DNA of 64,000 bases, taken from the NCBI GenBank assembly GCA_963836775.1, contig CAWIKR010000003.1, positions 2,852,001 to 2,916,000 of the forward strand. The letters run 5' to 3'. A program made the translations under genes and the position numbers. The notes under the pieces were generated by a model. That model saw nothing but the letters and a program-made list of their open reading frames with translations, had not been told where the DNA came from and searched no databases. Source of the DNA: DASQPR01 sp963836775. GTDB taxonomy: Bacteria; Actinomycetota; Actinomycetes; Mycobacteriales; Micromonosporaceae. This document shows positions 25,276 through 34,239 of the stretch, piece by piece. How positions within the stretch are numbered: position 1 is the first letter of the stretch; each line of letters begins with the position of its first letter.

Positions 25276-27111
25276 ATGAACCGGTGGAGATTCGCGATCG
25301 TGCCGATAACCGCCGCCGCGCTTGTCGCCGCGGCCGGTTGCACCTCGAGCAACGACGCATCCCACGGCAACAGCAACGCCACGTTCACCACGGTCAACGA
25401 GACCACCACCATCACCGCCGGGTCGCCGATGAACCCCTTCAACCCGAAGGGCAACTACTTCATCGGCTACGACACGATGCAGCTCGGCTTCAGCAAGAAC
25501 GCGCCGGACGAGAACCAGGCCTACCCGGGCATCGCCGCGAGCTGGACCTCGGCTGCCGATGGCAGCTTCACGGTGACCCTGCAGAAGGACGCCAAGTGGT
25601 CCGACGGCACCAAGGTGACCACCGACGACGTCACCATGTCCTTGGCGATCGCGATGGTCGAGCTCGGCGGCGGCAAGGCCGTTTCGCCGCAATCCGGCCT
25701 TGACCTCGCCTCGGCCACCGCCCAGGGCGACAACCAGGTCGTCTTCAAGCAGGTCGAGGGCGGCAAGAACCTGCAGTTCCCGGCCCAGGTGCTCAAGCAG
25801 TACGTAGTTCCCAAGTCGGTCTACGGCAGCCTGGTTCCGGCGGACATCTGGACCACCATCCAGGCGTCCGAATACACCGGCACCGACGCCACCCAGACGG
25901 CGGCCAAGGATGCGGCCATCAAGACGCTCGGCGATGTCGCCACGAAGGTGTCCGCGTTCGCTCCGGCCAAGGACATTTCGGCCGGCCCGTTCGTGATCCG
26001 GACCATCAGCCCGGGCGCCGCGCTGCTGGACCGGAACAAGTACTTCTACGACCTCGACAAGATCGCGCCGGCGCACGTGCAGTTCCGCGCGTACAACGGC
26101 AACGAGCAGATCGCCAACTACCTGATCTCCGGACAGCTGGACATGGCGCCCTACGTGGCCATGACCGACAACGTCTACAAGCAGGTGCTGGGCACCAAGG
26201 GCAACGCGAGCTTGAGCTCGCCGAGCTACGTCGAGGCGATGATCGCGTTCAACGAGAGCGTGGCCCCGTACGACAAGGTCGCGGTCCGGCAGGCGCTCGC
26301 CTATGTCCTGGACAACGACGCCATCACCAAGGTCGGTGAGTCGGTCAGCGGCACCGCCGAGCACACTCCGTCCGGCATGATCAACCCGCTCGTCAAGAGC
26401 TGGCTGACGCCGGATCAGGCCTCGAAGCTGACCACCTACAACGTGGACAAGGCCAAGGCCACCCAGTTGCTGCAGTCCGCCGGGCTCAAGCAGGTGGGCG
26501 GCAAGTGGATGCTGCCGGACGGCAAGCCGTGGACCATCAAGCTCGAAACGGTCAACGGCTTCTCCGACTGGATCGCCGCCTCCGCAGTGATCAAGGACGA
26601 GCTGACCCAGTTCGGCATCCCGACCGAGACCGAGGTCGCCGCCGACTTCGCCACCTACCAGACCAACATGGCCGCCGGGCAGTACGCCGTCGGCTGGTGG
26701 CTGGGGGCGCTCGGCCCGAACCCGTACAAGGCGTTCTTCCGCTACTGGGGCTCGGCCGACGGCTTCAACCCCAATGGCGGCACGGTCACCCACAGCGACA
26801 CCGTGGCCTCCGGAAACTGGGTCCACACCCCGGTCACCTACACCGACGTTCCGGGTCTCGGCCCGGTCAACCCCGGTGACCTGACCAACCAGCTGCTGGG
26901 TCAGACCCTGGACCAGCAGAAGGCCAATGTCGCTACGCTGGCCGCTACCTTCAACCACGAGCTGCCGATGGTGCCGGTCTGGTACTACACCAACGTCCAG
27001 TTCACCAACGACAGCCGCTTCACCAACTACCCGCCGGCTAGCGAGGGCGGCCTGCTCCGCCAGTCGCCGGGCGTCTGGATGATGCAGGGCTATATCTCCG
27101 CCAAGTCCTGA
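25276..27111 (+). CDS. ABC importer substrate-binding lipoprotein, family 5
   Basis: 611-residue SBP_bac_5 protein. Lipoprotein signal ending LVAAAGC (Cys22), then a binding domain starting at ETTTITAGSPMNPFNP and continuing to PMVPVWYYTNVQF. The family binds oligopeptides, dipeptides, nickel or, in one branch, oligosaccharides. GGGGAGGACCCCG precedes the ATG. As first gene of the operon that ends with AnmK, its ligand is probably a muropeptide or MurNAc-containing sugar (inference); cellobiose-type ligands are an alternative because the ATPase resembles the oligosaccharide branch. Confidence 0.92.
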   Translation: MNRWRFAIVPITAAALVAAAGCTSSNDASHGNSNATFTTVNETTTITAGSPMNPFNPKGNYFIGYDTMQLGFSKNAPDENQAYPGIAASWTSAADGSFTVTLQKDAKWSDGTKVTTDDVTMSLAIAMVELGGGKAVSPQSGLDLASATAQGDNQVVFKQVEGGKNLQFPAQVLKQYVVPKSVYGSLVPADIWTTIQASEYTGTDATQTAAKDAAIKTLGDVATKVSAFAPAKDISAGPFVIRTISPGAALLDRNKYFYDLDKIAPAHVQFRAYNGNEQIANYLISGQLDMAPYVAMTDNVYKQVLGTKGNASLSSPSYVEAMIAFNESVAPYDKVAVRQALAYVLDNDAITKVGESVSGTAEHTPSGMINPLVKSWLTPDQASKLTTYNVDKAKATQLLQSAGLKQVGGKWMLPDGKPWTIKLETVNGFSDWIAASAVIKDELTQFGIPTETEVAADFATYQTNMAAGQYAVGWWLGALGPNPYKAFFRYWGSADGFNPNGGTVTHSDTVASGNWVHTPVTYTDVPGLGPVNPGDLTNQLLGQTLDQQKANVATLAATFNHELPMVPVWYYTNVQFTNDSRFTNYPPASEGGLLRQSPGVWMMQGYISAKS

Positions 27112-27118
27112 TTCAGCT

Positions 27119-27151
27119 CCGAGGGCCGTCACCGTCGGTGGCGGCCCTCGG
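27119..27151 (+). terminator. Intra-operon hairpin after the binding-protein gene
   Basis: 15-bp stem with one G-U pair, arms 27119-27133 and 27137-27151, loop GTC, between the lipoprotein stop and the first permease. Such stems after binding-protein genes usually allow excess binding protein by partial termination or RNA stabilisation. Confidence 0.6.
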
Positions 27152-27181
27152 ACCGGGGCGACCAAAACGGAGGTTCGACCA

Positions 27182-28171
27182 GTGGCCCTCGCCCGCTACA
27201 TTGCCGCGAAGCTGCTCGCCGGGATCGTCATGATCTGGGCGGTTGCGACGTTCACATTCTTTATCGTGCACTCCCTGCCCGGCTCGCCGGTGGACGCGGC
27301 ACTGGCGCAGAAGCTCGCCGCCGGCATCCCATACGAAGAGGCGCAGCAACAAATCCAGGCCATCTACAACTTCGTGCCGACCGATTCACTGTGGTCGCAG
27401 TACCGCACCTACCTGTGGCGGCTGCTGCACGGCGACCTGGGCCAGTCCATCTCCTACGGTGGCGTGCCGGTGCGCAAGGTGATCCTGGACAACGCGCCGT
27501 GGACGCTGTCGCTCGCGGTCGTCGCGCTGCTGATCAGTTTCGGGCTCGGACTCGCCGTCGGCGTGCTGGCCGCGATGAAGCGCAACACCGGCACCGGCAA
27601 CAGCCTGACGCTCAGCGGCTCGTTCCTGCACGGCATCCCGACCTTCATCACGGCCACCCTGCTGTTCTTCATCTTCACCACGAAGTGGCCGGTGTTTCCC
27701 TACGGCGATGCCTACGACATCAACGTCACGCCCGGCTTCAGCGGGCCGTTCATCGCCTCGGTCATCAGCCACGCGATCCTGCCACTAGCCGCGTACGTGA
27801 TATCCGGCTATGGCGCCTGGATGCTGGTCACCAAGTCCAGTGTGGTGTCGGTGCTCGGCGACGACTTCGTGGTCGCGGCAGAACTGCGCGGCATCACCAC
27901 CGGCCGGAAGATGCGCTACATCGTCCGCAACGCGATGCTGCCGCTGTTCACCATCCTGGCGCTGTCGGCCGGTTACCTGTTCGGCGGCTCGCTGTTCATC
28001 GAGACCATCTTCAACCGGCAGGGCCTTGGCGCGCTGCAGTTCAACAGCATCGGCGCCCGCGATTACCCGATGATGATGGGATCGTTCCTGGTGCTCACCG
28101 TCTCGGTGATCCTGGTGAACATCATCGCCGATCTGCTCTACCCGATCATCGATCCACGAGTGAGGCGCTGA
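27182..28171 (+). CDS. ABC importer permease, DppB type
   Basis: 329 residues with six membrane helices: N-terminal helix ARYIAAKLLAGIVMIWAV, large periplasmic loop, and the cytoplasmic EAA-type loop VAAELRGITTGRKMRYIVR. The GTG start has GGAGG 8 nt upstream. It forms the translocation pore with the next gene, whose ATG overlaps this stop (TGATG). Confidence 0.93.
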   Translation: MALARYIAAKLLAGIVMIWAVATFTFFIVHSLPGSPVDAALAQKLAAGIPYEEAQQQIQAIYNFVPTDSLWSQYRTYLWRLLHGDLGQSISYGGVPVRKVILDNAPWTLSLAVVALLISFGLGLAVGVLAAMKRNTGTGNSLTLSGSFLHGIPTFITATLLFFIFTTKWPVFPYGDAYDINVTPGFSGPFIASVISHAILPLAAYVISGYGAWMLVTKSSVVSVLGDDFVVAAELRGITTGRKMRYIVRNAMLPLFTILALSAGYLFGGSLFIETIFNRQGLGALQFNSIGARDYPMMMGSFLVLTVSVILVNIIADLLYPIIDPRVRR

Positions 28172-29076
28172 TGGTCATCGCAACCGCCGACGCGATCGTC
28201 GACGAAGACGCCCTGGTCGCACCGCCACCGTCACGCGTACCGCTGGTGATCCGAGTGCTGCTCGGCCGGCCGACACGCGCCGTGGCCACGGTGATCCTGC
28301 TGCTGTTCGCCCTGATGGCCATCATCGGACCGATGCTCTACTCGGGCAACCTCCGGGTCGATCCGGAGCACATCTTCGCCGGTCCCAGCGCCAAGCACTG
28401 GCTGGGCACCGACTACGCCGGCGCCGACGTGCTCGCCGAGATCCTGGTCGGATCCCGGTACGTGATCACCTCGGCGATCATCGCCGGCATCCTGATGGTC
28501 GCGATCGGCACCGCGGTCGGCCTGATCTCCGGTTACTACCGGGGTGTCGCCGAATCCGGACTGATGCGGATCACCGACTTCATGCTCACCCTGCCCAGCC
28601 TGCCGCTGCTGATCGTGCTGTCGCAGAAGTGGAAATTCGGCTCGCCGCTGATGATGGGCCTGATCCTGGGCATCACCGGGTGGGCGTTCATCGCCCGGCC
28701 GATCCGCTCACAGGCACTGTCGCTGCGGGAACGCGGGTTCCTCGAAGCCGCGCGGGGTCTCGGCCTGCCGGCCCGGCACGTCATCTGGCGGGAGATCCTG
28801 CCCAATGTGGCGCCGTTCGTGGCGATGAACCTGCTGCTGTCCTTCATCGGCAGCATCTACGCCCAGACCGGCCTGTTCTTCCTCGGCGCGGTGCCGTATT
28901 CGGCCACCAACTGGGGCGTCATGCTGCGCCAGGCAGTCGAGGGCGGAGCGCTGCAGGCCAGCAGCGCGATCGCCTACCTGCTGGCACCGATGGGCTGCAT
29001 CATGCTGATCAACCTGTGCGTGGTGCTGCTGCTGGACGCCACCGACGAACTGTTCAACCCGCGGCTGAGGGGCTGA
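28171..29076 (+). CDS. ABC importer permease, DppC type
   Basis: 301 residues with an N-terminal cytoplasmic extension, first helix VATVILLLFALMAIIGPML, the DppC-type segment HWLGTDYAGADVLAEILVG, and the EAA loop LEAARGLGLPARHVIWREI. The start ATG overlaps the previous TGA. Partner of the DppB-type permease; together they move the substrate delivered by the family 5 lipoprotein. Confidence 0.93.
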   Translation: MVIATADAIVDEDALVAPPPSRVPLVIRVLLGRPTRAVATVILLLFALMAIIGPMLYSGNLRVDPEHIFAGPSAKHWLGTDYAGADVLAEILVGSRYVITSAIIAGILMVAIGTAVGLISGYYRGVAESGLMRITDFMLTLPSLPLLIVLSQKWKFGSPLMMGLILGITGWAFIARPIRSQALSLRERGFLEAARGLGLPARHVIWREILPNVAPFVAMNLLLSFIGSIYAQTGLFFLGAVPYSATNWGVMLRQAVEGGALQASSAIAYLLAPMGCIMLINLCVVLLLDATDELFNPRLRG

Positions 29077-29080
29077 GGCA

Positions 29081-30208
29081 ATGGTTGACCTGATCGTCCG
29101 GCCACGCGCCGGCGAAACCACCGACACCGAGGCCGCGGTGCGGATCCGCGATCTCACCGTGGTCTACAAGACCCCGGCCGGCGAGCTGCCCGCGGTTTCG
29201 CACGCCAATCTGACGCTGCGGGCCGGTGAGATCACCGGGCTGGTCGGCGAGTCCGGCTCCGGCAAATCGACGCTCGCGCTTTCGATCCTCAATGGCGTAC
29301 GCGCACCCGGGCGGATCAGCACCGGCAGCGTGGACGTGGTGAATGCCGGCGACGTCACCACCCTGGCGGGTGCCGAACTGCGGCAGGTCCGCGGCGGCAC
29401 GGTCGGCTACGTGTTCCAGGCGTCCCAGAACTCGTTGAACCCGCTCAAAACGATCGGCAAGCAACTGCTCGACCTGGGCAAGTCGCACGGCGTCGCGGAT
29501 CCGAAGTCACTGATCCGCCGCGCCCGCGAGCTGGCCGAGCAGATGGGCATGGACGCCGACCGGGTCATCATGTCGCATCAGCACGAACTCTCCGGCGGGA
29601 TGCGGCAGCGGGTCGGCATCATCTTCGCGCTGGTCCTCAACGCCAAGGTGCTGATCCTGGACGAGCCGACCACGGCACTGGACATGCTGTCCCAGGCCGC
29701 AGTGCTGGAGATCGTCCGGCGCGTGCATCAGGAGCGCCACCTCGCCACCCTGATCGTCACCCACGACATGGGCGTCGTTGCCGAGCTGGCGGACCGGCTC
29801 GCCGTGATGTATGGCGGCCGCCTGGTCGAGGACGGTCCGGCACTGGACGTGCTGCGTCAGCCGGCGCACCCCTACACCGCGGCCCTGATCCGAGCCATGC
29901 CGAGGATCATCGGCGACACCGCGTCCGCGCAGGCCCTGCCCGGCCGGCCGCCGGACCTGATGACGGTGCCACGTCGTGGCTGCGTCTTCCGGGACCGCTG
30001 CCCGCTGGCGATGCCGAAGTGCGCCGACACCGAGCCGCAACTGGTCGAATGGATGCCGGGCCGGCACCGGGCCTGCTTCGCGGAGCTGTCCGAGGTGGCG
30101 ACACTCGCCGCGCAGCCGGCGACCAGCGTCAAGACCGGCGCGCAGTCAACCGCAACTGCGACGCCGGAAGCCGGCAGCGACACCGTGACCGAGGAGGCAG
30201 GCCAGTGA
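29081..30208 (+). CDS. ABC importer ATPase, DppD type
   Basis: 375 residues. Walker A GESGSGKST, Q-loop FQASQNSLNPL, signature HELSGGMRQR, Walker B VLILDEPTTALD, H-loop THD, then the oligopeptide/dipeptide transporter C-terminal domain (PRRGCVFRDRCPLAMPKC) with clustered cysteines. A low-complexity Ala/Thr tail follows (about 340-375). The next ATPase starts inside its stop codon (GTGA). Confidence 0.93.
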   Translation: MVDLIVRPRAGETTDTEAAVRIRDLTVVYKTPAGELPAVSHANLTLRAGEITGLVGESGSGKSTLALSILNGVRAPGRISTGSVDVVNAGDVTTLAGAELRQVRGGTVGYVFQASQNSLNPLKTIGKQLLDLGKSHGVADPKSLIRRARELAEQMGMDADRVIMSHQHELSGGMRQRVGIIFALVLNAKVLILDEPTTALDMLSQAAVLEIVRRVHQERHLATLIVTHDMGVVAELADRLAVMYGGRLVEDGPALDVLRQPAHPYTAALIRAMPRIIGDTASAQALPGRPPDLMTVPRRGCVFRDRCPLAMPKCADTEPQLVEWMPGRHRACFAELSEVATLAAQPATSVKTGAQSTATATPEAGSDTVTEEAGQ

Positions 30209-31212
30209 TCGAGGCGCATGGGATCCGGCGCTCCTACCATCGGCGTACGCTGCTCGGCCGCACCGACGTGAAGGCGTTGCGGGGCGTCGACTTCGAACTG
30301 CCCAATGGTGGTGCCATCTCGTTCATCGGCGAGTCCGGCTGCGGCAAGACCACGCTCGGCAAGATTCTCACCGGGCTGGAGAGCTATGACGAAGGCACCC
30401 TTCTGATCGACGGCGTCGACGTGGCCAAGACATCCGGCCGCAACCGCGCACGCCTGTTTCGCCGGGTGCAGATGATCCATCAGGATCCGTATTCGGCACT
30501 GAACCCGACGCGGACGATCCGGCAGATCCTCGGCGATCCGCTGGCGATGCGGGCGGACGAGCTGGGCAAGCCCAAGAGCTGGATCGACGAGCGCGCGGCC
30601 GAGCTGCTGAACCTGGTCGGCCTGGACGCCGAGGGGGTGCTGCCGAAATATCCCCACGCACTATCCGGCGGCCAGCGCCAGCGGATCGTCATCGCCCGCG
30701 CACTGACGGTCGATCCGGAGGTGCTGATCGCCGACGAATGCGTATCGATGATCGATGTGTCGATGCGGCTCGGGATCCTCAAGCTGCTCCGCGATCTGCG
30801 CACCGATCTGGGCATCTCGCTGATGTTCATCACGCATGACGTGGCCACGGCCCGATACATCGGCGACGGTGGCGAGTTGCACGTGATCTATCGGGGCGAG
30901 GTGATCGAGCGCGGCCCGACCGATCAGGTCATCACCGAGCCGGTGCACCCCTACACGCAGTGCCTGCTGTCGGCGGTGCCGGTCATGCACGGTCTGGAGG
31001 AGTCCGGATCGGACCGGCTGGTGCCGCTCGCGACGCTGGACGAGCGGGTCGCCACCGATGGCTGCCTGTTCGCGCCACGCTGCCCGTTCGCGCAGTCGAA
31101 CTGCTCGACCGAGCATCCGACGCTGATGCCCTACGCCGGCGACGACGGCCACCGGCATGCCTGCTTCTACCCCGAGCCCCGCCGGGTGGTGGCCACCGAA
31201 TTGGCGGTCTGA
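30205..31212 (+). CDS. ABC importer ATPase, DppF type, with unusual Walker B
   Basis: 335 residues from the GTG at 30205 that overlaps the previous TGA. Walker A GESGCGKTT, Q-loop IHQDPYSALNP, signature ALSGGQRQR, and the C-terminal cysteine segment GCLFAPRCPFAQSNC. The Walker B/D-loop reads VLIADECVSMIDVSM where the dipeptide branch normally has DEPVSALDVS: Pro is replaced by Cys and the D-loop is SMIDVS. To my knowledge SM(I/V)DVS is typical of family 5-linked oligosaccharide importers (for example thermophile cellobiose systems), which would suggest a sugar-containing substrate. Confidence 0.92.
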   Translation: MIEAHGIRRSYHRRTLLGRTDVKALRGVDFELPNGGAISFIGESGCGKTTLGKILTGLESYDEGTLLIDGVDVAKTSGRNRARLFRRVQMIHQDPYSALNPTRTIRQILGDPLAMRADELGKPKSWIDERAAELLNLVGLDAEGVLPKYPHALSGGQRQRIVIARALTVDPEVLIADECVSMIDVSMRLGILKLLRDLRTDLGISLMFITHDVATARYIGDGGELHVIYRGEVIERGPTDQVITEPVHPYTQCLLSAVPVMHGLEESGSDRLVPLATLDERVATDGCLFAPRCPFAQSNCSTEHPTLMPYAGDDGHRHACFYPEPRRVVATELAV

Positions 31213-31216
31213 ACCG

Positions 31217-32398
31217 GTGCGCCTGATCGGACTGATGTCCGGAACGTCATTCGACGCGGTGGACGCGGTCGCTGTCGATGTGACGGCGGCGGCCGCGACG
31301 GACACCGGCACGGGCACGGGCACGGGCACGGGCGAGCTTCGGGCCGCGATCCGGGGCCACCTGACCGTCGACATCCCGGCGGACCTGCAATCCCGGCTCG
31401 CCGCCGCACTGCCACCGAATCCGGCCTCCGCGGCCGACCTCTGCCTCTTGGACACCCGGATGGGTCAGACCTTCGCGACGGCTGCGAGCGCGGCTCTGTC
31501 CGGTCTCTGTGACGGCACGGCCGACCTCGTCGTCTGTTCCGGGCAGACGATCTATCACTGGGTCGACGGCCGCGACTGTCTCGGAACGCTGCAGATCGGC
31601 GAACCCACCTGGATCGCCGAGGCCACCGGGCTGCCGGTGATCTCCAACCTGCGCAGCCGGGACGTCGCCGCCGGTGGGCAGGGTGCGCCGCTGGTCAGCC
31701 TCGTCGACGCCATGTTGCTCGGCGATCGGCCCGGCGTGGCCGCGGTCAATATCGGTGGCATTGCGAACATCACCGTGCCGGCGCTCCGGCTCGCGTACGA
31801 CATCGGTCCCGGCAATGCCCTGATCGACGCGGCCGTCGCCGCAGGCAGCGACGGTGCTCAGCGGATGGACCGCAACGGTGAACGCGCCGGTCGCGGACGA
31901 GTCGACCCCGATCTGCTGACCGCGCTGCTGGCCGAGCCGTATTACGCAGCCGCGCCTCCGAAGACCACCGGCAAGGAGCTGTTCCACGCCGGATATCTGG
32001 ACGGCTTTGAGCGGCCGGCGGCCATCGACGACCTGATCGCGACGCTGACCCGGCTGACCGCGGTGACGATCGCGGGCGCGGTGCGCGGGCACCAGGTCAG
32101 CGAACTCGTCGTCAGCGGTGGCGGGCTGCGCAATCCGACACTGATGGCGATGCTCCGTGCCGAGCTGGACGGCGTCGCGATCCGGCCGATCGACGACCTC
32201 GGCGTGCCCAACGCCGCCAAGGAGGCGGTGGCGTTCGCCATTCTGGGTTTCCTGAGCTGGCATGGCCTGGCGGGAGTCGATCCGGCCTACACCGGCGCGA
32301 AGCGGGCCGCGGTGCTGGGTTCGATCACACCGGGACGGGGACCACTCCGGCTTCCATCGCCGATGTCGGCCACGCCGCGGCGGCTGCTGCTGCGCTGA
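31217..32398 (+). CDS. anmK: Anhydro-N-acetylmuramic acid kinase AnmK
   Basis: 393 residues from GTG 31217, 4 bp after the ATPase stop. AnmK opens the 1,6-anhydro ring of anhMurNAc and phosphorylates it with ATP to MurNAc-6-phosphate in the cytoplasm. Family motifs are GLMSGTSFDAVDA at the N-terminus, ICSGQT-like VVCSGQTIYHW, NLRSRDVAAGGQGAPLV, NIGGIANIT, YDIGPGNALIDA and VSGGGLRNPTLM. A (Thr-Gly)n run after residue 28 is coded by a hexamer repeat and probably lies in a loop. The C-terminus carries about 30 extra residues rich in Pro/Arg. No MurQ etherase is visible in the window. Confidence 0.94.
   Translation: MRLIGLMSGTSFDAVDAVAVDVTAAAATDTGTGTGTGTGELRAAIRGHLTVDIPADLQSRLAAALPPNPASAADLCLLDTRMGQTFATAASAALSGLCDGTADLVVCSGQTIYHWVDGRDCLGTLQIGEPTWIAEATGLPVISNLRSRDVAAGGQGAPLVSLVDAMLLGDRPGVAAVNIGGIANITVPALRLAYDIGPGNALIDAAVAAGSDGAQRMDRNGERAGRGRVDPDLLTALLAEPYYAAAPPKTTGKELFHAGYLDGFERPAAIDDLIATLTRLTAVTIAGAVRGHQVSELVVSGGGLRNPTLMAMLRAELDGVAIRPIDDLGVPNAAKEAVAFAILGFLSWHGLAGVDPAYTGAKRAAVLGSITPGRGPLRLPSPMSATPRRLLLR
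31307..31330 (+). repeat. GGCACG hexamer x4 inside anmK
   Basis: Four perfect in-frame GGCACG copies encoding Gly-Thr repeats. Copy number changes would add or remove two residues without a frameshift. Confidence 0.8.
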
Positions 32399-32401
32399 CG
32401 G

Positions 32402-33091
32402 TCACTCCATGCCGCGCTTGCCCGGCGTCCAGAATGGCTTGGTCTGGATCGCTCCGCGGGACCAGCCGTGCTCGTCCACCAGGACTTGGCGGACCGCCTG
32501 AATGGTCCGGGTCTCACCGGCCAGATAGGCGGCACCATCGTCGGGCAGCTCGGCCTTGGCCACGGCTTCGACCAGTCCATCCGCGTGCGACGCCAGGTCG
32601 CTGGGCCGGCTCACCCAGGTCACGTCGCGCGGCACCGGCAGCCGGTCCGCCTCCGACGAGGACACGATGACCTGGACCGGCACGCTGGTCGGCAGCGCAC
32701 GCACCATCGGCCCGAATGCCGCGGCCGCGGTCTCATCGCCGACGAACAGGTGAAACCCGGCGGTACGCGTGACGAAGTCACCCTTTGGCTTGCTGATCAA
32801 CACCGACCGGCCCAGCACGATGTCGGCGGCCCAGATCGAACCGGGCGCGTCGCCGTGCATCAGGCAGTAGAGGTCGATCCAGTCCTCCTGGTGGTCCCAC
32901 ACGCTGTAGGTGCGAAGCAGCGGTATCAGGGCATTCGGCCGTCCACAGTCAACTCGGACCTGCTGGCCGGGTGTCCAGTCAACGGTGACAAGGTCCGGCG
33001 CACGCAGGCGCAGATAGCGAAACCGGCCGGTGCCGGCCAACGCGATCACCGTGGCCCGGATGAAAAACGCCTCCAGAATCCGGTTCCGCAT
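32402..33091 (-). CDS. Siderophore-interacting protein (FAD-dependent ferric reductase family)
   Basis: 229 residues. FAD-binding part with RTYSVWDH (FAD motif) and GDAPGSIWA; NAD(P)H/SIP part with FVGDETAAAAFGP and the C-terminal FWTPGKRG. The family reduces ferric siderophores in the cytoplasm. The ATG at 33091 is preferred over a TTG two codons upstream because a TAGCCT -10 box lies 6 nt before it. It converges with AnmK (3-bp gap) and is not part of that operon. Confidence 0.88.
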   Translation of the reverse strand: MRNRILEAFFIRATVIALAGTGRFRYLRLRAPDLVTVDWTPGQQVRVDCGRPNALIPLLRTYSVWDHQEDWIDLYCLMHGDAPGSIWAADIVLGRSVLISKPKGDFVTRTAGFHLFVGDETAAAAFGPMVRALPTSVPVQVIVSSSEADRLPVPRDVTWVSRPSDLASHADGLVEAVAKAELPDDGAAYLAGETRTIQAVRQVLVDEHGWSRGAIQTKPFWTPGKRGME

Positions 33092-33097
33092 TAACAA

Positions 33098-33103
33098 AGG
33101 CTA
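33098..33103 (-). promoter_or_regulatory. -10 box of a leaderless transcript (siderophore-interacting protein)
   Basis: Minus strand TAGCCT, 6 nt before the ATG at 33091, with no ribosome site in between. Confidence 0.4.
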
Positions 33104-33203
33104 CGTCCTAAGCCGGTGCCGCAGGGCGATCCATTGACACGCCTGGCGATTGTCACGACCACAATTCGTCCGATCGGCGTCGCCCCGCGGGCCGATGCCC
33201 GTC

Positions 33204-33209
33204 TACCAT
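33204..33209 (+). promoter_or_regulatory. -10 box of a leaderless DUF1707 transcript
   Basis: TACCAT, 7 nt before the GTG at 33217; no Shine-Dalgarno sequence. No good -35 was found. Confidence 0.35.
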
Positions 33210-33216
33210 CCCTCAG

Positions 33217-33696
33217 GTGGACGACACAGCACACCAACAATTCCGGGCCAGCGACGCGGATCGCAAGATCGTTGCCGAACGGCTGCGTCAAGCCCTCGAC
33301 GAGGGCCGTCTCACCCTGAGCGAGTATGACGAGCGAGTCGGCGTGGCCTATGCCGCGGCCACCTATGCTGACCTCAACACGCTGCTCCGCGACCTGCCTA
33401 CCCAGGGTGGCGTGCTGGAGATCCGGCCGACGGCATCAGCTCCGGCACCGGTCGCCGCCCAGACGTCCGGTGATCCGGCCCGGCCGAAGAAGCGCCGTCG
33501 GATGCCGCTCGCCTTGTCGATCCTGTGGACCGTGTGGGGCGGCGTCGTCGGGTTGAATCTCGTCGTGTGGATGGCAGTCGCGATCACCACGTCGGGCAGC
33601 CTGTATTTCTGGCCGCTCTGGGTGGCGCTGCCCACCGGCGCACTGCTGATCGCCGCCACTATCGGAGTCCAGGCGATCCGTCGCGGACGGGGGTAG
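33217..33696 (+). CDS. DUF1707 protein with two C-terminal membrane helices
   Basis: 159 residues. The DUF1707 (SHOCT-like) domain spans residues 8-58, with FRASDADRKIVAERLRQAL, GRLTLSEYDERV and YADLNTLLRDLP. A Pro/Ala linker and basic patch RPKKRRRM follow, then two membrane helices (about 99-121 and 128-150). The family is abundant in actinobacteria; role unknown, probably a small membrane-associated regulator. The next gene starts 10 bp later. Confidence 0.85.
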   Translation: MDDTAHQQFRASDADRKIVAERLRQALDEGRLTLSEYDERVGVAYAAATYADLNTLLRDLPTQGGVLEIRPTASAPAPVAAQTSGDPARPKKRRRMPLALSILWTVWGGVVGLNLVVWMAVAITTSGSLYFWPLWVALPTGALLIAATIGVQAIRRGRG

Positions 33697-33706
33697 GCAG
33701 CCGGCC

Positions 33707-34237
33707 ATGGACCTGGACGAGACCAGGGCGATACTGGCCCGCACGCCGAGTGTCACCGCGGCGCTCCTCACCGACCTGCCAGACACCTGGCTGCACCGCG
33801 ACGACGGTCCGGGCACCTGGAGCGCGTACGACATCCTCGGCCACCTGATCGAGGCCGACCACCACAACTGGCTGCCGCGGGCGCGGGTGATCCTGGAGCA
33901 CGGCACCGAACGCGGCTTTGAGCCGTTCGACCGCGAAGCCATGCTGGGTCGCGAGCCGGAGCCGGTGGAGGTGGTCCTGGAACGCTTCCGCGGATCCCGC
34001 CGATCCAGCCTCGACGATCTCGACGAGCTCCATCTCACCGCCGCGGACCTGGACCGGCGCGGCATCCACGGCGAGTTCGGCGAGGTCACGATGGGCCAGC
34101 TGCTGGCCACCTGGGTGGCGCACGACCTGACCCACCTCGGCCAGATCAGCGAAGTGCTGGCCCGCCACTACCGGGTCGATGTCGGACCGTGGCGGGCCTA
34201 CATGCCGGCGCTGGACCGGGTCGCCGAGGCGGAATAG
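33707..34237 (+). CDS. DinB-superfamily protein
   Basis: 176-residue four-helix-bundle protein of the DinB_2 (YfiT-like) group. Putative metal histidines are in HLIEADHHNW (about 46-55) and WVAHDLTHLGQI (about 141-152), the usual HX..HXXXH arrangement. Some members are thiol S-transferases (mycothiol or bacillithiol); the substrate here is unknown. It probably shares a transcript with the DUF1707 gene and converges with lutC (2-bp gap). Confidence 0.85.
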   Translation: MDLDETRAILARTPSVTAALLTDLPDTWLHRDDGPGTWSAYDILGHLIEADHHNWLPRARVILEHGTERGFEPFDREAMLGREPEPVEVVLERFRGSRRSSLDDLDELHLTAADLDRRGIHGEFGEVTMGQLLATWVAHDLTHLGQISEVLARHYRVDVGPWRAYMPALDRVAEAE

Positions 34238-34239
34238 GG

